A stretch of DNA of 64,000 nt from Euclidia mi (Eukaryota > Arthropoda > Insecta > Lepidoptera > Erebidae): positions 61,321,183-61,385,182 of the forward strand of contig OX123182.2 in the NCBI GenBank assembly GCA_944739405.2, given 5' to 3'. A program made the position numbers and the translations under genes. This document shows, in pieces, positions 13,061 through 25,700 of the stretch. Within the stretch, counting starts at the first letter, position 1; every line of letters starts with the position of its first letter. The notes beneath the pieces are model-generated. The model had not been told where the DNA came from, did not search any database, and saw only the letters and a list, made by a program, of their open reading frames with translations.

Positions 13061-14040
13061 TAATAATAAAACCCCTCTGGGGCAGTCGTTAACCTCATCA
13101 TGAGACTAACTCAATCTCAAAGGGTATAGTAACAGCTTTCAAACATCACCTTTATCTTGTGATATATACTATAGTACAGGATAGAAAGACAGCTTACAAA
13201 CCGCAGGGCAGCTTTGTGGCGAGCTGAATGTGTGTGGAGACACTGCCGTCCCGATTGCTTCAGAGGGTTCGGTCAAGGCCTAATCTCCAGCTTGCCTTTA
13301 TTGGCTTGTTGGAGTGGATTACCAAGAGTGCCCGCAGGACCCTCGACTCTGGCTTGCCTTGGTCGCCCGGCCAGAGGGAAGCCACAAGAGCTATTTGCTC
13401 GGGGGTGAAAGTGTCATTGTCAAGGGCGTAATTACGGGGAAACCCGCTCCGGGCCTCCGTGGTCACGAGGCCTGCGATGGCGAAACCGATGCCGCACCGC
13501 TCTACACCCCTAGCCGCTCACACCGGTGTTGCCCTCTTGTTGTTTATGGCAGAGTTTGTTTGCCTTGGCGGTTATCTAGAGAGGGCCCATCCAGTGAGTT
13601 GGCGAGTCACCGCCTGCCCCTTTTCGACATACTATAAGAGTATTTAGAGCAGGTGCCGTTTTCTATCCATAGTGTTCACCTAGACCAACCCATTAAACAT
13701 CCATCCCAATAGCCCAGATTAATTAGGTTCCATACAAGTAGCAATAGTCTTGCACCTGCTGAGGCTTATCCGTGACTGCACTTAATAGTGCTGTTATGGA
13801 GGCGCCTCAGCAGGTATCACATCACATTCTAGATTAAAACTCTCAAAGGGCCTCTGTGCGTTGGACCTATGTCTGCGTGTACGCCTGCCAAAGGGCCGGT
13901 TATTCTTTTAATATCAAAGATTAAAAGAATATCTGTGATAGAGAAACAAATATTAATAATAATCATTTATTTCGGAAACATTCCATTTTCATGCAAATAA
14001 AACCAAAAACAAAAACACAGAACAAAATACATTAGTGACC
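13061..14040. other. Moderately GC-rich non-coding repeat, possibly LINE 3' region
   Basis: Overlapping frames in several phases arise from higher GC content and look non-coding. The segment lies directly 3' of the LINE at 14041-15620 on the minus strand, so it may be its 3' untranslated part (inference). It includes a 12-bp hairpin at 13901-13931. Confidence 0.35.
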
Positions 14041-15620
14041 TTAACATTCGGAAATTAAAATGAGCACTTTGTCTAATTCAAAAACCTTCCCTCGGCACCG
14101 GGACCGCAGCAATGTATACGGGACCAGTGCATCAGGAATGGAATCTGGTTTCCCTGCAATATTTAGAGGGATGCTATTGGGGCTTCTAAGCATTCTGCTC
14201 ATCAAAGATGCAGTTCTCTTGCGTATGATCGCTTTAAAGCTGTCTAAGTTTGCCTCAGCAAACATGCTCGACGCGCTACAAAACCGCGGAAGCCCCAATA
14301 GTACCCAGAATGCGTTATTGTATTGCACGCGAAGAGCGTTGTAGGTTCTCTGCGTATATCTGAGCCACAGGCTGTAGGTGTAAAAAGTCTAGCAGTATGC
14401 CTTGCACAGAGTAATTTTAACTTCCTTAGTACACCTAGCAAACCTGTGCACCAGCATATTGCATCGAACTGACAACGCCCTTTGTTCCCTCTCTACATCA
14501 ATATCATCACCTAGGTCCTCATTCCAAAGGTGTCCTAGGTATTTAAACTGTGACACCCTTTTCAGTTTCACCCTGTAAATGTAAACTGGCGGGACAGCCT
14601 CAGGTTTTCTGCAACTTATTCGAAAAATCATAGCCTCGCTTTGCCCGACTCGCTTTTTTGTAAAGTAGGCCATGAGCAGTGGCATATTGTTCACACACTG
14701 TAAGCAAACGTCTGAGCGTATCAAAAGACGGGCTCAGCAATGCCATGTCATCCGCGTAGCTGATACTGTTGATAGTCTTACCATCAACAGAGTATCCGAC
14801 ACCAGTGCTACTGAGCTTCTCGATCAGGTGATCGATGTATAGACTGAAAAGCGCTGACGACGTCACCTTTTACCTCACACCACACCTCAGCCCATAGGTA
14901 CTAGCCAGAAAATGCACGCGACCATCTAACCTGATTTATTTGGTGGCCATACCAGTACTGGAGAAGGCTGAGTAGCTCATGAGGTGTGGATTTCTCCCGC
15001 AATTTTGACCATAGAGATCCAAAAAAGCAGCATATACAGAGGTGTTTCTATCTGTGTTTTAGTGCCAGAATAGCAGTTTCGGTCGATAACCCTGCTCTAA
15101 AGCCGAACTGAGAATCATGTGGTTTAAGCTGCTCAGTCATTCTACGCTCAATCACACAATCAAGAACCTTGGCTATTACGGTCGCTATGGATATAGGCCT
15201 ATAGTTATCCTTGTCTGCCACATCCTTGCTTTTACTCTTGACTATTGGTACAACTATTGTTCTCATCAGTTCTGTTGGTAAATAGGAATGCCGCACACTA
15301 AAGTTAAATAGCATAGATAAAACCCTCGGCAGATGTGGACCAGCACGTTGTAAATGTTCTATGCTGAGGCCATCATGTCCTTGAGATTTACCCCTGGTCA
15401 TAGATTTAAGAATGTTTTTTTATTTCTTTTGCTGATATTTTAATCTCTGCTTAAAAATCATTCGTGTGTCTTTCATTTCTTCAAATATCACCCAGTGCGA
15501 GGTTTACCATCCCCCACCCAGTTCAGAAAAGCCCTTCTAGCATTTCTATGAGCGGCCATCCTATGACAGTGCGTTGTTTTCTACCAACCCTCACTGCACT
15601 AAAACTGTGTACTGCTACTT
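14041..15620 (-). pseudogene. Second non-LTR retrotransposon reverse transcriptase, decayed
   Basis: Read right to left: a short pre-RT segment near 15600-15500 (AHRNARRAFLNWVGDGKP), then RT with RGKSQGHDGLSIEHLQ, YRPISIATVIAKVLD, QFGFRAGLSTETAI, a damaged stretch, and the catalytic SYADDMALLSP at about 14750. Next come KYLGHLW, the cysteine-bearing SVRCNMLVHRFARCTKEVK and a C-terminal YNNAFWVLLGLPRFCSASSMFAEA. At least four frame changes break it. The clade is not assigned from sequence alone; it is clearly different from the jockey copy at 8-12 kb. Confidence 0.8.
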
Positions 15621-16778
15621 CCCGGAGCCGCATACCCCTTAATTATTTTCATATTCATACATTGTAGCATAATTTCAACATTAGTCTTGGTTTTAGCTGA
15701 AAATATTTATGTAGAAACATCACCATACACTTCGGTGAAAAACAACTATATAAGCATAGTTGCTTTTACTTGTATTAAAACCTAAACGATACGATCTCTG
15801 ATGTTGTGGAAAAAACAATTAAAGCTACTTAATCCCTTTTAATTGAATTAAAATCTGCACAAATGCGAAGGATTATGTTCTGTTAAAAGCGAGTAGAACG
15901 ACTTACTTTCTTTTTAATGTGTAAGATTCTAAGTACTTACCAATAATCCAGCAAAACCAGAACCATTTAAAGAATTTTAGATTGTATTAGTACAATGCTT
16001 CAGTATATTCAGAGTGTAAGCAAATTGCAACTAAAATAAGATATAAAACTGAATGTGGTTTTGATTGCAAGGCTTCAAAAAAATCATACCGGTATAAGAC
16101 TTTAGCTGCAATTGAATGCAGACGTTACCTAAAAGCTTGTATTATAATTGTTTTTTTGCGTATCTATCTCGGAAACTATGCATCCTATCGAAAAATCGGT
16201 TTTACCTGTAGATAAAGCTCAAAAAGTTGACTAGATTGGTGTAAATAACTCATTTTTGTAAAAAAGTGTAGATAATCGGTTTTACCAATAAAGGGACGAT
16301 ATTAGGTATTTTATTGGTTTCATTCATATTGTTCCCACGAGTTAGGACGATATAATTTGTCGTTTGAAGGGTGACGCCTATTCCCTCAAGAAGGCACGCT
16401 ACAACAACGGTAGCCGGGTTCATTGAGGTTTTTTAGAATTTTTATTATTAACTCCTTTCGATTAAAGTGTTCAAGATTTGCCGTCAACTTTGGAAGTCAT
16501 TGCTGTTTTGAAACCTGTTTGAAATGGAAAAAATAAACATGTTTCTAGCATTAAATAAATAATGGGATGACACAATTTTGATGCGTAATAGAAAACTTGC
16601 AAGCGTACTATATGTAAGTGGCTTTTTAATCCGCTGATTAAGTTTCCCATGGCCTTCTTAACAAAAACATTGGCAAAACCTTTCACACGTCTACCAAAGG
16701 TGTGCATAATATGTGCGTAATAAGTCTGCAAAGAAAACTTCGAGCCATCGCATCATTCTATTACTCTAGGCAGATACA
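15621..16778. other. No gene seen
   Basis: Contains the short LINE leader match near 16265-16300 in opposite orientation to 12240-12275. Otherwise featureless AT-rich sequence. Confidence 0.4.
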
Positions 16779-16915
16779 TAAACACGCAGTCTGCGAGTGG
16801 TATACGATGGTGCACCCGACCACGACCCGGCCCCGCGAGTCTCAGCCGCCGCGCCGACCCGTAGAATGCCTTCAAATTACGAATACATATGAAAACCATG
16901 GATACCTTGCGTCGT
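16779..16915. repeat. Dispersed repeat copy (TGCACCCGACCACGACC family)
   Basis: Shares 'gtgcacccgaccacgaccc', the 'gcgagtctcagc' block and 'atatgaaaaccatg' with 18508-18632. Function and class unknown. Confidence 0.55.
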
Positions 16916-17574
16916 CCTCAAATCACAGTCTGAGACCTAAGTAACTGGTTCTCAAATCTTACAACGTTCAATTGAGTACATAGGTACCTATTTGTTTTAT
17001 CTGCCGAAAATAATCACCCAATTTTTCGTTGTTGCAGGTTATTTATTGCGTAAAGCTTTCACAACCACTCTATAGTGTTACACGTGATAAGTGAATGTTT
17101 TCTCTAACATTGGCATTGGTTTGTATGTGTATGTGTGCGTACATGTGTACACACCCTGCGATGGGAACTCTCTCAGATGTAAACTAACACCTCGTTGCTC
17201 ACCTTCTACCCCACTAAGCTGATTATTTGCTCCCGACAAAAAGCTTTGTTTACCATTGCTTTGGTTACAAACATATTTGTATATTGATAAGTATTCCAAT
17301 GCAGATTACTATTGCTATAGAAGATTGAGAGTTAAATAAATTGACAAATATTTCTTTTTTGTTACTGGCATTTTTTTTTGCTTTTCACTTTCCAAATGTT
17401 AATACTTTTAATTTTTTCTCTTTTTTTTCTTTAAAATGTTTGTAGAATTACAAGGCCACGAGTTGACTACATTTCGACACTATTTTAAATGCAACGGAGG
17501 ACAAATATAGTTTATTCTGTACTGAATTTTTGGTATTAAATGCATTGCTAAGAAATTTCTTAAAAAAATACTAA
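16916..17574. other. No gene seen
   Basis: AT-rich. The reverse frame at 17078-17299 has no recognisable domain. 17563-17574 is the left target duplication of the next SINE. Confidence 0.4.
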
Positions 17575-17834
17575 AAGACTGCCTCCGTGGTCTAGCGATA
17601 GGATAGAGTATGCGACTGCTGATTCGAGGTACCGGGTTCGATTCCCGGGACGGGCAAAAGTGTAACTAAATTTTTTTGAATTCTCAGTAGGAGCACAGAG
17701 TCCGGTTGTGTGCCCGATAATGGCAATAGGCTCGCCCTCTATTACGTGGGACCTAAAAAAATAATGGCAAAATGTGGATGTAACATTACACCTTTATCTA
17801 CCCCTCTGGCGATACAGGCGTGAGTCTATACAAC
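17575..17834 (+). mobile_element. tRNA-derived SINE with perfect target duplication
   Basis: The head carries a tRNA-like A-box region (CCTCCGTGGTCTAGCG) and a B box GGTTCGATTCC. The body has 'ggcaataggctcgccctctattacgtggga' and the end is 'ggcgtgagtctatacaac'. It is flanked by AAAAAATACTAA at 17563-17574 and 17835-17846, so it was retroposed intact. The sibling copy is inside 11003-11641, and a fragment of the tail is at about 46375-46415. Confidence 0.85.
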
Positions 17835-17846
17835 AAAAAATACTAA

Positions 17847-18507
17847 GAAATTTCTGTACTTTTAGTGTTATTAAATAGATATGTTATCCATGTATTATAT
17901 ACCTACTCCAGAAATAACGCCTCTCTCGCCCGAAACTTTGAACAAAAAGTATAAAAAAATAGACATTGACGCACGGTCCTGTGTCCCTAAATTCCAGCTG
18001 TCGCGGGTTCAATCCTTGCTTCTTGTTTCTATTTTCATTCTACGAAAAGAATGGCAGTTTTCAAAGTAGAATACGAGTTCTTTTGGTTTACTGCAAAATC
18101 CGTTAGTTTGATTATGGGGTGAGCTGTTCCTTCAACCAACAGTAAATAACTCCGAGGATGGAGGTTGTACCACTGCTGGACTTCTCTAAGGTTGCTTAAC
18201 AGTATCAATATGAATCAATCAGCAGATTAAAACCCATAAATCTTTAAAACCCGTCACTTTGTGAATATACGTCGTATGAAAAATAAAAGAATAATCAAAT
18301 GGCAATCCATACGAACAGTAAATTCCCCAAAAAATAACAAAAAAGCTATTTAGTAAAAAAAAATTTAATATTATTCATGTTAATAATAAATATGTGTAAA
18401 CGATAGAGTTCACGTTTCACAGTTTTTATTACCCATTTAAAAATATTCAAACACGTTTAATTTTAAAAAGATAAATCCGATATCTACTTCAGACTGATTC
18501 TGAAAAC
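17847..18507. other. No gene seen
   Basis: Includes a faint retroposon tail at about 18165-18190 (accactgctggacttctct). Otherwise unassigned. Confidence 0.4.
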
Positions 18508-18632
18508 ACGCAGTCGCTCGGTATAAAATAGTGCACCCGACCACGACCCTCCCTGCGAGTCTCAGCAGCCGCGCCGGCCAGTAGAATGACTTCAAATTAC
18601 ATATGAAAACCATGAATACCTTGCGTAACACG
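18508..18632. repeat. Dispersed repeat copy (TGCACCCGACCACGACC family)
   Basis: Second copy of the unit at 16779-16915, same orientation, with small deletions. Confidence 0.55.
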
Positions 18633-18724
18633 CGGTGGTCAAATATGAGGCAAGAAATTCGCCTATAGCAATTTGTAGGCTATTTCACTAAATATATACT
18701 TGCAAGTCTAATAAAAGCATTATA

Positions 18725-19591
18725 ATGCCCGTTTTCACCAACAGTCCCTTATCAGAAACTTAACTAAGAATGCCTTACGCTATGGGATACCTAAAATCAT
18801 CCCCTTTCTCAAATTTCGTTTCACGATCGTAAGTGCTAAGTTAGGGGTCCCTTAATTAGGTGACGGATAGTGCGAGTCAAGCGCATCTAAACATGTGTCG
18901 ACAAAATACTTTTATTTACTTTTCTATTAAAATTCAGCTTAAATAAATGTAATACATATTGTTTTGATTGAAATATAAAAGGACACATTGATTTAAACCT
19001 AGTCGATGCTAAAAAGTTACAAATTTAAAAATAATATTTCACATTAGGCTGCAAAGAGTATACAAATACTACGTAAGATTAGGCTGTATGGCAAAAATTC
19101 TTTGCTCTAAACAGAGGATAGTTTTTTATCACTTGACGTTATTTCACGGAACTAAACATCGTGGCAGTTCATCTTCATTTCGTGATACGTGATAAAGGGT
19201 GCTGTCTAGTAAAATTAATAAAGTTGATCAACAATGAAAGGAAAAGAAAATCTGGATCGTTTCACTGTAAGACACATAGTAGATTAAATACTCTGACTTC
19301 TACCACATAAAGATACACTGCTGAACAAAAAGACAGATGGGACAACAAAATAAGCTAAATATTTGGCGTGGGATGCAATAACAAATTCGTACGCTGAAAT
19401 AACCCAAAAACGAGTTGATTAAAATTGTCACCTAACGTTAAGGGGTCGAGTGTTTAGCCCCTAAATATAAGGTGTTACCTAATGCCTTAGGTGTGTCTTA
19501 ACAGTTGGTGAAAACAAATCTTTCGTTAGGTGTCTCTTAAACTACGGTAGGAGTTACTTAAATTTTAGGGGCCGTTGGTGAAATCGGGCAT
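18725..19591. mobile_element. TIR element, about 867 bp, ends ATGCCCG...CGGGCAT
   Basis: The ends are ATGCCCGTTTTCACCAAC and, inverted, ATGCCCGATTTCACCAAC, in AT-rich flanks. Subterminal segments also pair loosely ('taggggtcccttaattaggtgac' against 'gtcacctaacgttaaggggtc'), giving a fold-back layout. There is no transposase frame, so it is a non-autonomous DNA transposon. The exact target duplication is unclear. Confidence 0.6.
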
Positions 19592-20315
19592 AATTATCCA
19601 ATCTATACGATCTTTATCCAATATGATCCTTCGATGATAAAATATTGTCCTTCAGACCGAATTTTGGCCACCGTCTCAAAGAAAATTAGCCAACTATATA
19701 TGATTGTTCTTCGCTGTGACACGCTGTGACACTGCCTAGTTCCTAAATATCATGTTCGGTGGGCTGGACATCCAACATGACTGAAGAAAGCTTCTTGATA
19801 TATAAAACTTTGTCTTCGTCTATCTTAACTCTTAACGCTCTTTTCAAGAAACGTCCCAACTAACAATTTAACGTCATTCAAAAGTTTAGTAAACGTTATT
19901 TTATTACCTTGATCGTAATACCTAAGTTGCACTAACGTTATAATAACGTTTACTAAACGCGAAAATGGCCCCAGTTATACACCCAAGATTGTCGTATAAT
20001 GCACATACAAAAGTCACAAGCTGACTTCGTTAACGTCATTCAAAAGTCGTATGGACGTAATGGAATTACCACTTTCGTCGCGCAGAAGTCGCATCATAAC
20101 TTTACAACGACTCGTCTGTTGTATTGTCGTCGTTCAGGTGTTTTTGAATGACAAAAAAAATTTATTTGAGTCAAGGAACAACACCTGTAAGACTTATTCA
20201 TTTTTCTTATTAGTGACATACGTGTTTGTGGTTTTGTTTCAAGATTTGAGAGCAAAATAAATAATTTCAAGCAAATTAAAGATGAGTGTTATTTAACTTA
20301 TATTTATTTATCTCG
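19592..20315. other. No gene seen
   Basis: Contains repeated 'ttaacgtcattcaaaagt' at about 19868 and 20031 and inverted 'gtttagtaaacgtta' motifs near 19885 and 19945, suggesting another small decayed element. Confidence 0.35.
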
Positions 20316-20319
20316 CTAA

Positions 20320-20674
20320 TGTAGGATATCTCAGTAATTAAAGGCGTCAGTTCCTTATATCAATCGTTTTTATTCTTGCTAACCACACAACTCAATGGCT
20401 AATTATTGTAACAATCCTGCGACATAAACCGGTGCCGTACAATACTTTTTCAACCGCAGACTTTTTCCCGCTCCACTCCCAAAAATGTGTGTCCAAGAAT
20501 GCTCCCCCCAAAAACGTTCTCGCCAAAAATGTTAAAGTTTTATGGTAGTGTTGCCATTGTAATAATTGAAGAATATATTAAAATAATTTGATGAGTAAAT
20601 CTAAAAACATAGTTGGTCTTTTAAAAATATATACAATAGCGCAAAATGATTGCGTAAATTTATTTAACCTTACA
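20320..20674 (-). repeat. 3' LTR of the Ty3-type element
   Basis: Begins (plus strand) TGTAGGATATCTCAG and ends ATTTAACCTTACA, giving TG...CA ends. About 97 percent identical by eye to 27134-27488. Confidence 0.9.
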
Positions 20675-21074
20675 CTCGTCCGTCCTGACAATGTGTATGC
20701 CCTTATACACATACCAGGTGGAACCTTACACTTGGCAGATTGGAGCATCCTTGGAATATAACTAAAGTATTTAAAAATAATAATTATTATTATTAATTAC
20801 GTCTATTTATGCTTTACAAACTATGCTTTACCTTAAACAAAACAATATATCGCTAAATATTATGTGTAATAACAATTTTATATTAACATTCATAACATAC
20901 AATAAGCTCCATTTTGTAAGACAATCAATTTGTATGTTACATTTACTTTTATTTCGTAGTTTATAAAACGTCCTTGACAATATTTAGTAAGCAGTCTTAA
21001 ATTAGAGAGGAATTACAATCAGATCATCTTAAACCTAATCTCATCGTAGCGGCCAATTTTATTTCTCTTGACTC

Positions 21075-21297
21075 TTAACCAATTATCCTTGTAACCAATT
21101 AACCTTGTAACCAAATAACCTTGTAACCAAGTATCCTTGTAACCAATTATCCTTGTAACCAATTATCCTTGTAACCAATTATCCTTGTAACCAATTATCC
21201 TTGTAACCAATTATCCTTGTAACCAATTATCCTTGTAACTAAATTATCCTTGTAACCAAATTATCCTTGTAGCCAACTAATCCTGTAACCAATTAAC
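21075..21297. repeat. 16-bp tandem array, about 13 units
   Basis: Unit CCTTGTAACCAATTAT repeated head to tail. The central six units are nearly perfect, with 17-bp variants toward 21240-21280. It lies between the end of pol and the 3' LTR of the retrotransposon. Confidence 0.9.
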
Positions 21298-21467
21298 CAG
21301 GTGTATACTTTATATAATATAAATCCCCTAAAATAATGAAACCGAAAAACCACATAAAGTACCTATTAGTGCCAGGTCAAGGACCACATAAATGGGAAAC
21401 TAATTAACAATAACTTTTATCGTTTTCCAATATATTAATAACTTTTGCAAAACTATGTCAGACATCT

Positions 21468-24400
21468 TTAAGATATGTATTCATCGTCATCTAAGTCATC
21501 TTCAGCCGCGGTATCAACATTATCATCAATATCTAAGGAAGCTACATGAATACACGGCTGGATTCTATCTGCAGCAATCGTTGTCTTTCGTTTACCTTTA
21601 GTTCCGTCAAAACCCGCGATTGGTGCCACTTTATATCGATCGTTACCTAGAACTTTAACTATCCTAAAGGGCCCCTCATAAGACGGCATTATCTTCGTGC
21701 TTTGCCCATTATTTTGAAAGGCTACCTTGGCTATTTTTACAAGTTCACCTTGCTGTAAGCACGAGCGCGTCGTCTATTACGGTCATAATATCGTTTTTGA
21801 GATTCCTGAGCCATATCAATTCTACGTTTAACTACTTCTCGAAGGGATGATAGATCAGTAATCTCGCGTGTATCTTCAACTATCTCATTTAGAGCCGGCT
21901 TGACCTCACTATTCATCCCCGTGCCGAACATGACCTCTGTTGGTGTTTTTCCTATCGTTTTCTGTAAGGTATTATTTAGTCCCCATTGAATCTTTCCTAA
22001 TTTGTTATCCCAATCCTTCTCACTATCCCTAAGATTCTGTGCCGTTAACGAGTCAAGTATGGTCCTATTGTAGCGTTCGACTTGACCGTTGGACCTTGGA
22101 CTGGCTACGGCATTTAGCACATGTTTTATTCCTCGGTCAAGGCAGAACTTCTTGAAGGAGTGAGAGGTGAAACATGACCCTCTATCACTCACTAACCGAT
22201 TGGGGTTTCTAAATGTATCAAAGATGTCTTCCAAAACCCAAATTACACTTTGCGTTTTAGTGTTCCGGACTGGTCTAATGAACAAAACTTTTGTTAACGA
22301 ATCTACAACTGTCAATATGTGTGTAAAACCTCTCTTCGACTTGACAAACGGTCCAAGGTGGTCAATGTGCAAGGTATGGAATGGAATACCAACTTTTTCA
22401 ATGGGATGTAATAATCCTCCACTCGTATTTGCATTTCTTTTCGCATATGCGCACTCAATACAAGCAGCAACGTATATCTTGACAAATCGCGTCATTTTCG
22501 CAAACCAATAGTTCTTTTTAATGCGATCTAAGGTTTTCTCGAAACCTATATGCCCTATGTCGTCGTGGTTCATCTTGCACAACTGCCACCTTGCATCCTT
22601 TGGAACCACCCACCTCAAGCAATCCCTGTCACTTCCGATACACCTAAACAACCTATTGTTTTTAAGGACATAATTTTCTCTGATATGCTCTAAGCCTTTC
22701 GAGTCCAGATCGCTGCTAACGATGTTACGGATTCTACACAACTCGGAATCTCCCAATTGGAGGGTAAGTAACCAGTCGTCATCAGATATAGCCATCACTG
22801 CAGGATACTGTACAGGTTCGAGAGTACCCGCTTCATCAATGGGATTCCTGGAAAGACCATCCACGTGGCCCATTTTCGTTCCAGACCTATACTCGATGGA
22901 GCAGTCGAACTCCTGTAACGCCATCCACCAACGAGCGATTCTAGGAATGAGGTCGCGTTTCTCAAATGTAGAGCGTAACGCACTACAGTCAGTCACTATT
23001 TTAAATGGTTTCCCGAGGACATACACCCTGAATTTTTTTAGAGAACAAATAACGGCTAACGTCTCTAACTCGTAAGAGTGAAAATTCTTTTCTTCGGGTG
23101 TAGTCTGACGACTGTAGTACGCTACCGAGTGAAAAGCGCCTGTGGTCCCTTTTGGACGCTGTAACAAAATTCCTCCAACACCTAACTTACTGGCGTCTGA
23201 GTGGACTTCGGTCTCGGCATTGGGATCGTATAAAGACAGGACTGGTCTCTCAATCAATTTTGACTTGAGGACTTTAAATGACGTTTCCTGATCATTCGTC
23301 CATTCCCATTTCGAATTCTTTTTGAGAAGCTTCGTGAGTGGATGAGCTAACTGAGCAAACGATTGAATGAATTTTCTGAAATAGCTAACGAGTCCAAGGA
23401 ATTGCCGCACACTGTGAACATTTTCGGATTTGGGGAAGTCTACCACGCTCTGGATTTTTGCTAAACCTGGTCTTATGCCTGACGAACTAATTTCATAACC
23501 CAAGTAATCTATTTTGTCCTGCAAGAAACTACATTTTGATAGGTTTAGTCTGAGATTAGCTTTTTTGAGTAACTCAAAGATTTCTTCTAACCGTTCTATA
23601 CACTGTGCAGGACTTTTACCAAAAACTAGCAAATCATCAATGTAAACAGTGGCCTTGTCAAAACGAGCTGATCCCAGGACATGATTTATCATTCTTTGAA
23701 AAACAGCAGGTGCGTTCGCCAGACCGAACGGCATGCGATTATATTCATACTGGCCGTCCGGTGTGACAAACGCAGTCAAATGCTTACACTTCTTTGCAAT
23801 GGGTACTTGGTAATACCCTGACATTAAATCCAGAGTGATGAACCATGCCTGCCCAGATAATCTTGCTATCTCATCCTCTATTATTGGAATTGGGTATCGC
23901 TCCTTAATCGTGATTGAGTTTAGGAGTCTATAATCAACACACATTTGTATACTGCCATTTTTCTTTCGCACGAGGATGATGGGACTGGCATAGCTGGAGG
24001 TAGACTCCCTAATTATACCTGCTTGCAACATCTCTTCTACCATAACTCGGACTTTCTCTCGTTCATGATGAGACAGGCGGTAGGGCCTATACACTACGGG
24101 ACGCTTGCTATTTATTTCTATTTTCATTTCCGTGACGTTTGTACAACCTAACTCCGATAAGTCATATGCAAAACACTCCTCGTGACGTTGAAGTAAATCC
24201 AAGAGTTTAGACTTATCATCCGCAGAGACTGCACTGCCTATATTGACCTGACTCTCATCTATCCGTCTTACCGAAAAGATTTTAGATTGCGAAGCTATGC
24301 CTGGGGAGGCGCTGGAATCCGCTAACCTATAAACCTTCTCTACCTTTTCAGCCCTAGACAGCACTAAATTTTCTTGAAGATAGCAGGCCGCTGAGCAAGG

Positions 24401-25678
24401 AGTTATGTTTATGAAGAATGACCCGTTCTTTACCTCGTAAATACCACCACAAATCACAAACTGCTCGCCCGGTTTCCCCACAATCTTCGTGTCCATTAAT
24501 ATTTTGCCAACAATAGAAATTTCTGTTCCAACCCTAACACTAGGAGTACCATGTAACTTACTATAAGCCAACACGCGTACCCGTTCCAATCTGTCATCTG
24601 TCTCATGTAACTCAGGATCAGACATTTCCTCGCCGACATGTAGAAACTGTAATTTGTTCACATCCTTATAAATAACTATATGGGATTGCTCGGTGTAATT
24701 CTGACCGATAAGCATGGCCTTCTCTAACAAATGATCCTCTACGACTCTACACGAGACATCAGCACCTACGCCATCTACTGTTAATCTTAGCTTAACGGAA
24801 CCCAAAGAGTGTACGAGGTTGTTTCCGAAGCCAGTCATTGGCAACGGAACATGATCATGACTAAGACCAAGTTTAGAAAAACTGGACTGTCTAATAAGAG
24901 TCACTTCACTGACAAGGTCAACGAAAGCATCCAGCAGCATTCCTTCTACATTCACTTCTTTCATGAATTTATTACAAGGTTTGCAGCTGGAAATGCGCAT
25001 AGTTTTTGCCGATACATTAGATTTCGTTGACCCTGTGTCCAGCTTCAAACGACATAGCTCCGATTTATGTCCTACTTTATTGCAATGACTACACTTGATT
25101 ATAGGCTTAGGACATTTTGAATAAGGATGACCTTTCTCCTTGCAATTATAGCAATACAGGCCGAGATTGACTTTCGCGTTCGGCCTACTGTTCGATTTAT
25201 CATCTGCTGAACTAGTAATTCTATCCTTATTTGAAGATAATGCAATATTAGGCTCTTTATTGTTACTAAGTAGAAATTTTAACAATTGATCAGGATCGTC
25301 ACACCGCAGCGCTAGTGCACTGGATCTCATTGTGCGATCGCTGATACCGTGTATTATGCAATCAACAGCCCGCCTATTACTAATTTCACACTGGTTGAGG
25401 AGCGCGACTTTCTCATAAAAGTAATTTTCAATTGGTTCGTTTGGTTTGCTTTTGCGTTTTAGCATGTCCTCTAGAATCTGTCCATAGTTTTGCTCACTGG
25501 GGAAAGCATTAATGAGTTTAATCTGCCATTGTTCCCATGTATATAAAATAGAATTAAGACTTTCGTACCAAGTCTTCGCTAACCCCGTTAATTTCTGCAT
25601 TGCAAAGTGGATGACAGTCTTTTCATCCCAGCCGTAAACCTTCGCACACTTGTTCACCTTTTTAAGCCATATGTCCAT
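21468..25678 (-). pseudogene. Ty3-type Gag-Pol polyprotein, one late frame break
   Basis: A 1313-codon frame from 25678 encodes capsid-like sequence (about residues 1-140) and two zinc knuckles (CYNCKEKGHPYSKC and CSHCNKVGHKSELC, about 175-209). A protease core is at about 253, where the usual DxGS reads DLVS, so the conserved glycine is missing. RT carries YIDD at 679-682, RNase H has HSDAS near 827, and integrase has a His/Cys start (HDDIGH...CIEC) and the acid triad in HIDHLG, VSDRGS and GQVERYN (about 1106-1198). The frame stops at 21737. The integrase C-terminal GPF module (YEGPFRIVKVLGNDRYKV, 21468-21689) continues one frame away, consistent with loss of one base near 21745. With the Gag break this copy is probably inactive. 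Confidence 0.9.
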
Positions 25679-25700
25679 TAGTTGATTTTTCTCAGAAGGA

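Noticed and set aside
13214..13647. Protein frames on both strands
   Set aside because: Overlap in several phases, low-complexity GC effect, no domain, likely LINE flank.
20677..21467. Envelope gene of the LTR element (errantivirus)
   Set aside because: No frame of sufficient length between pol and the 3' LTR; the space is a tandem array and AT-rich sequence.
22167..23075. Plus-strand genes inside pol
   Set aside because: Shadow frames of the retrotransposon coding strand.
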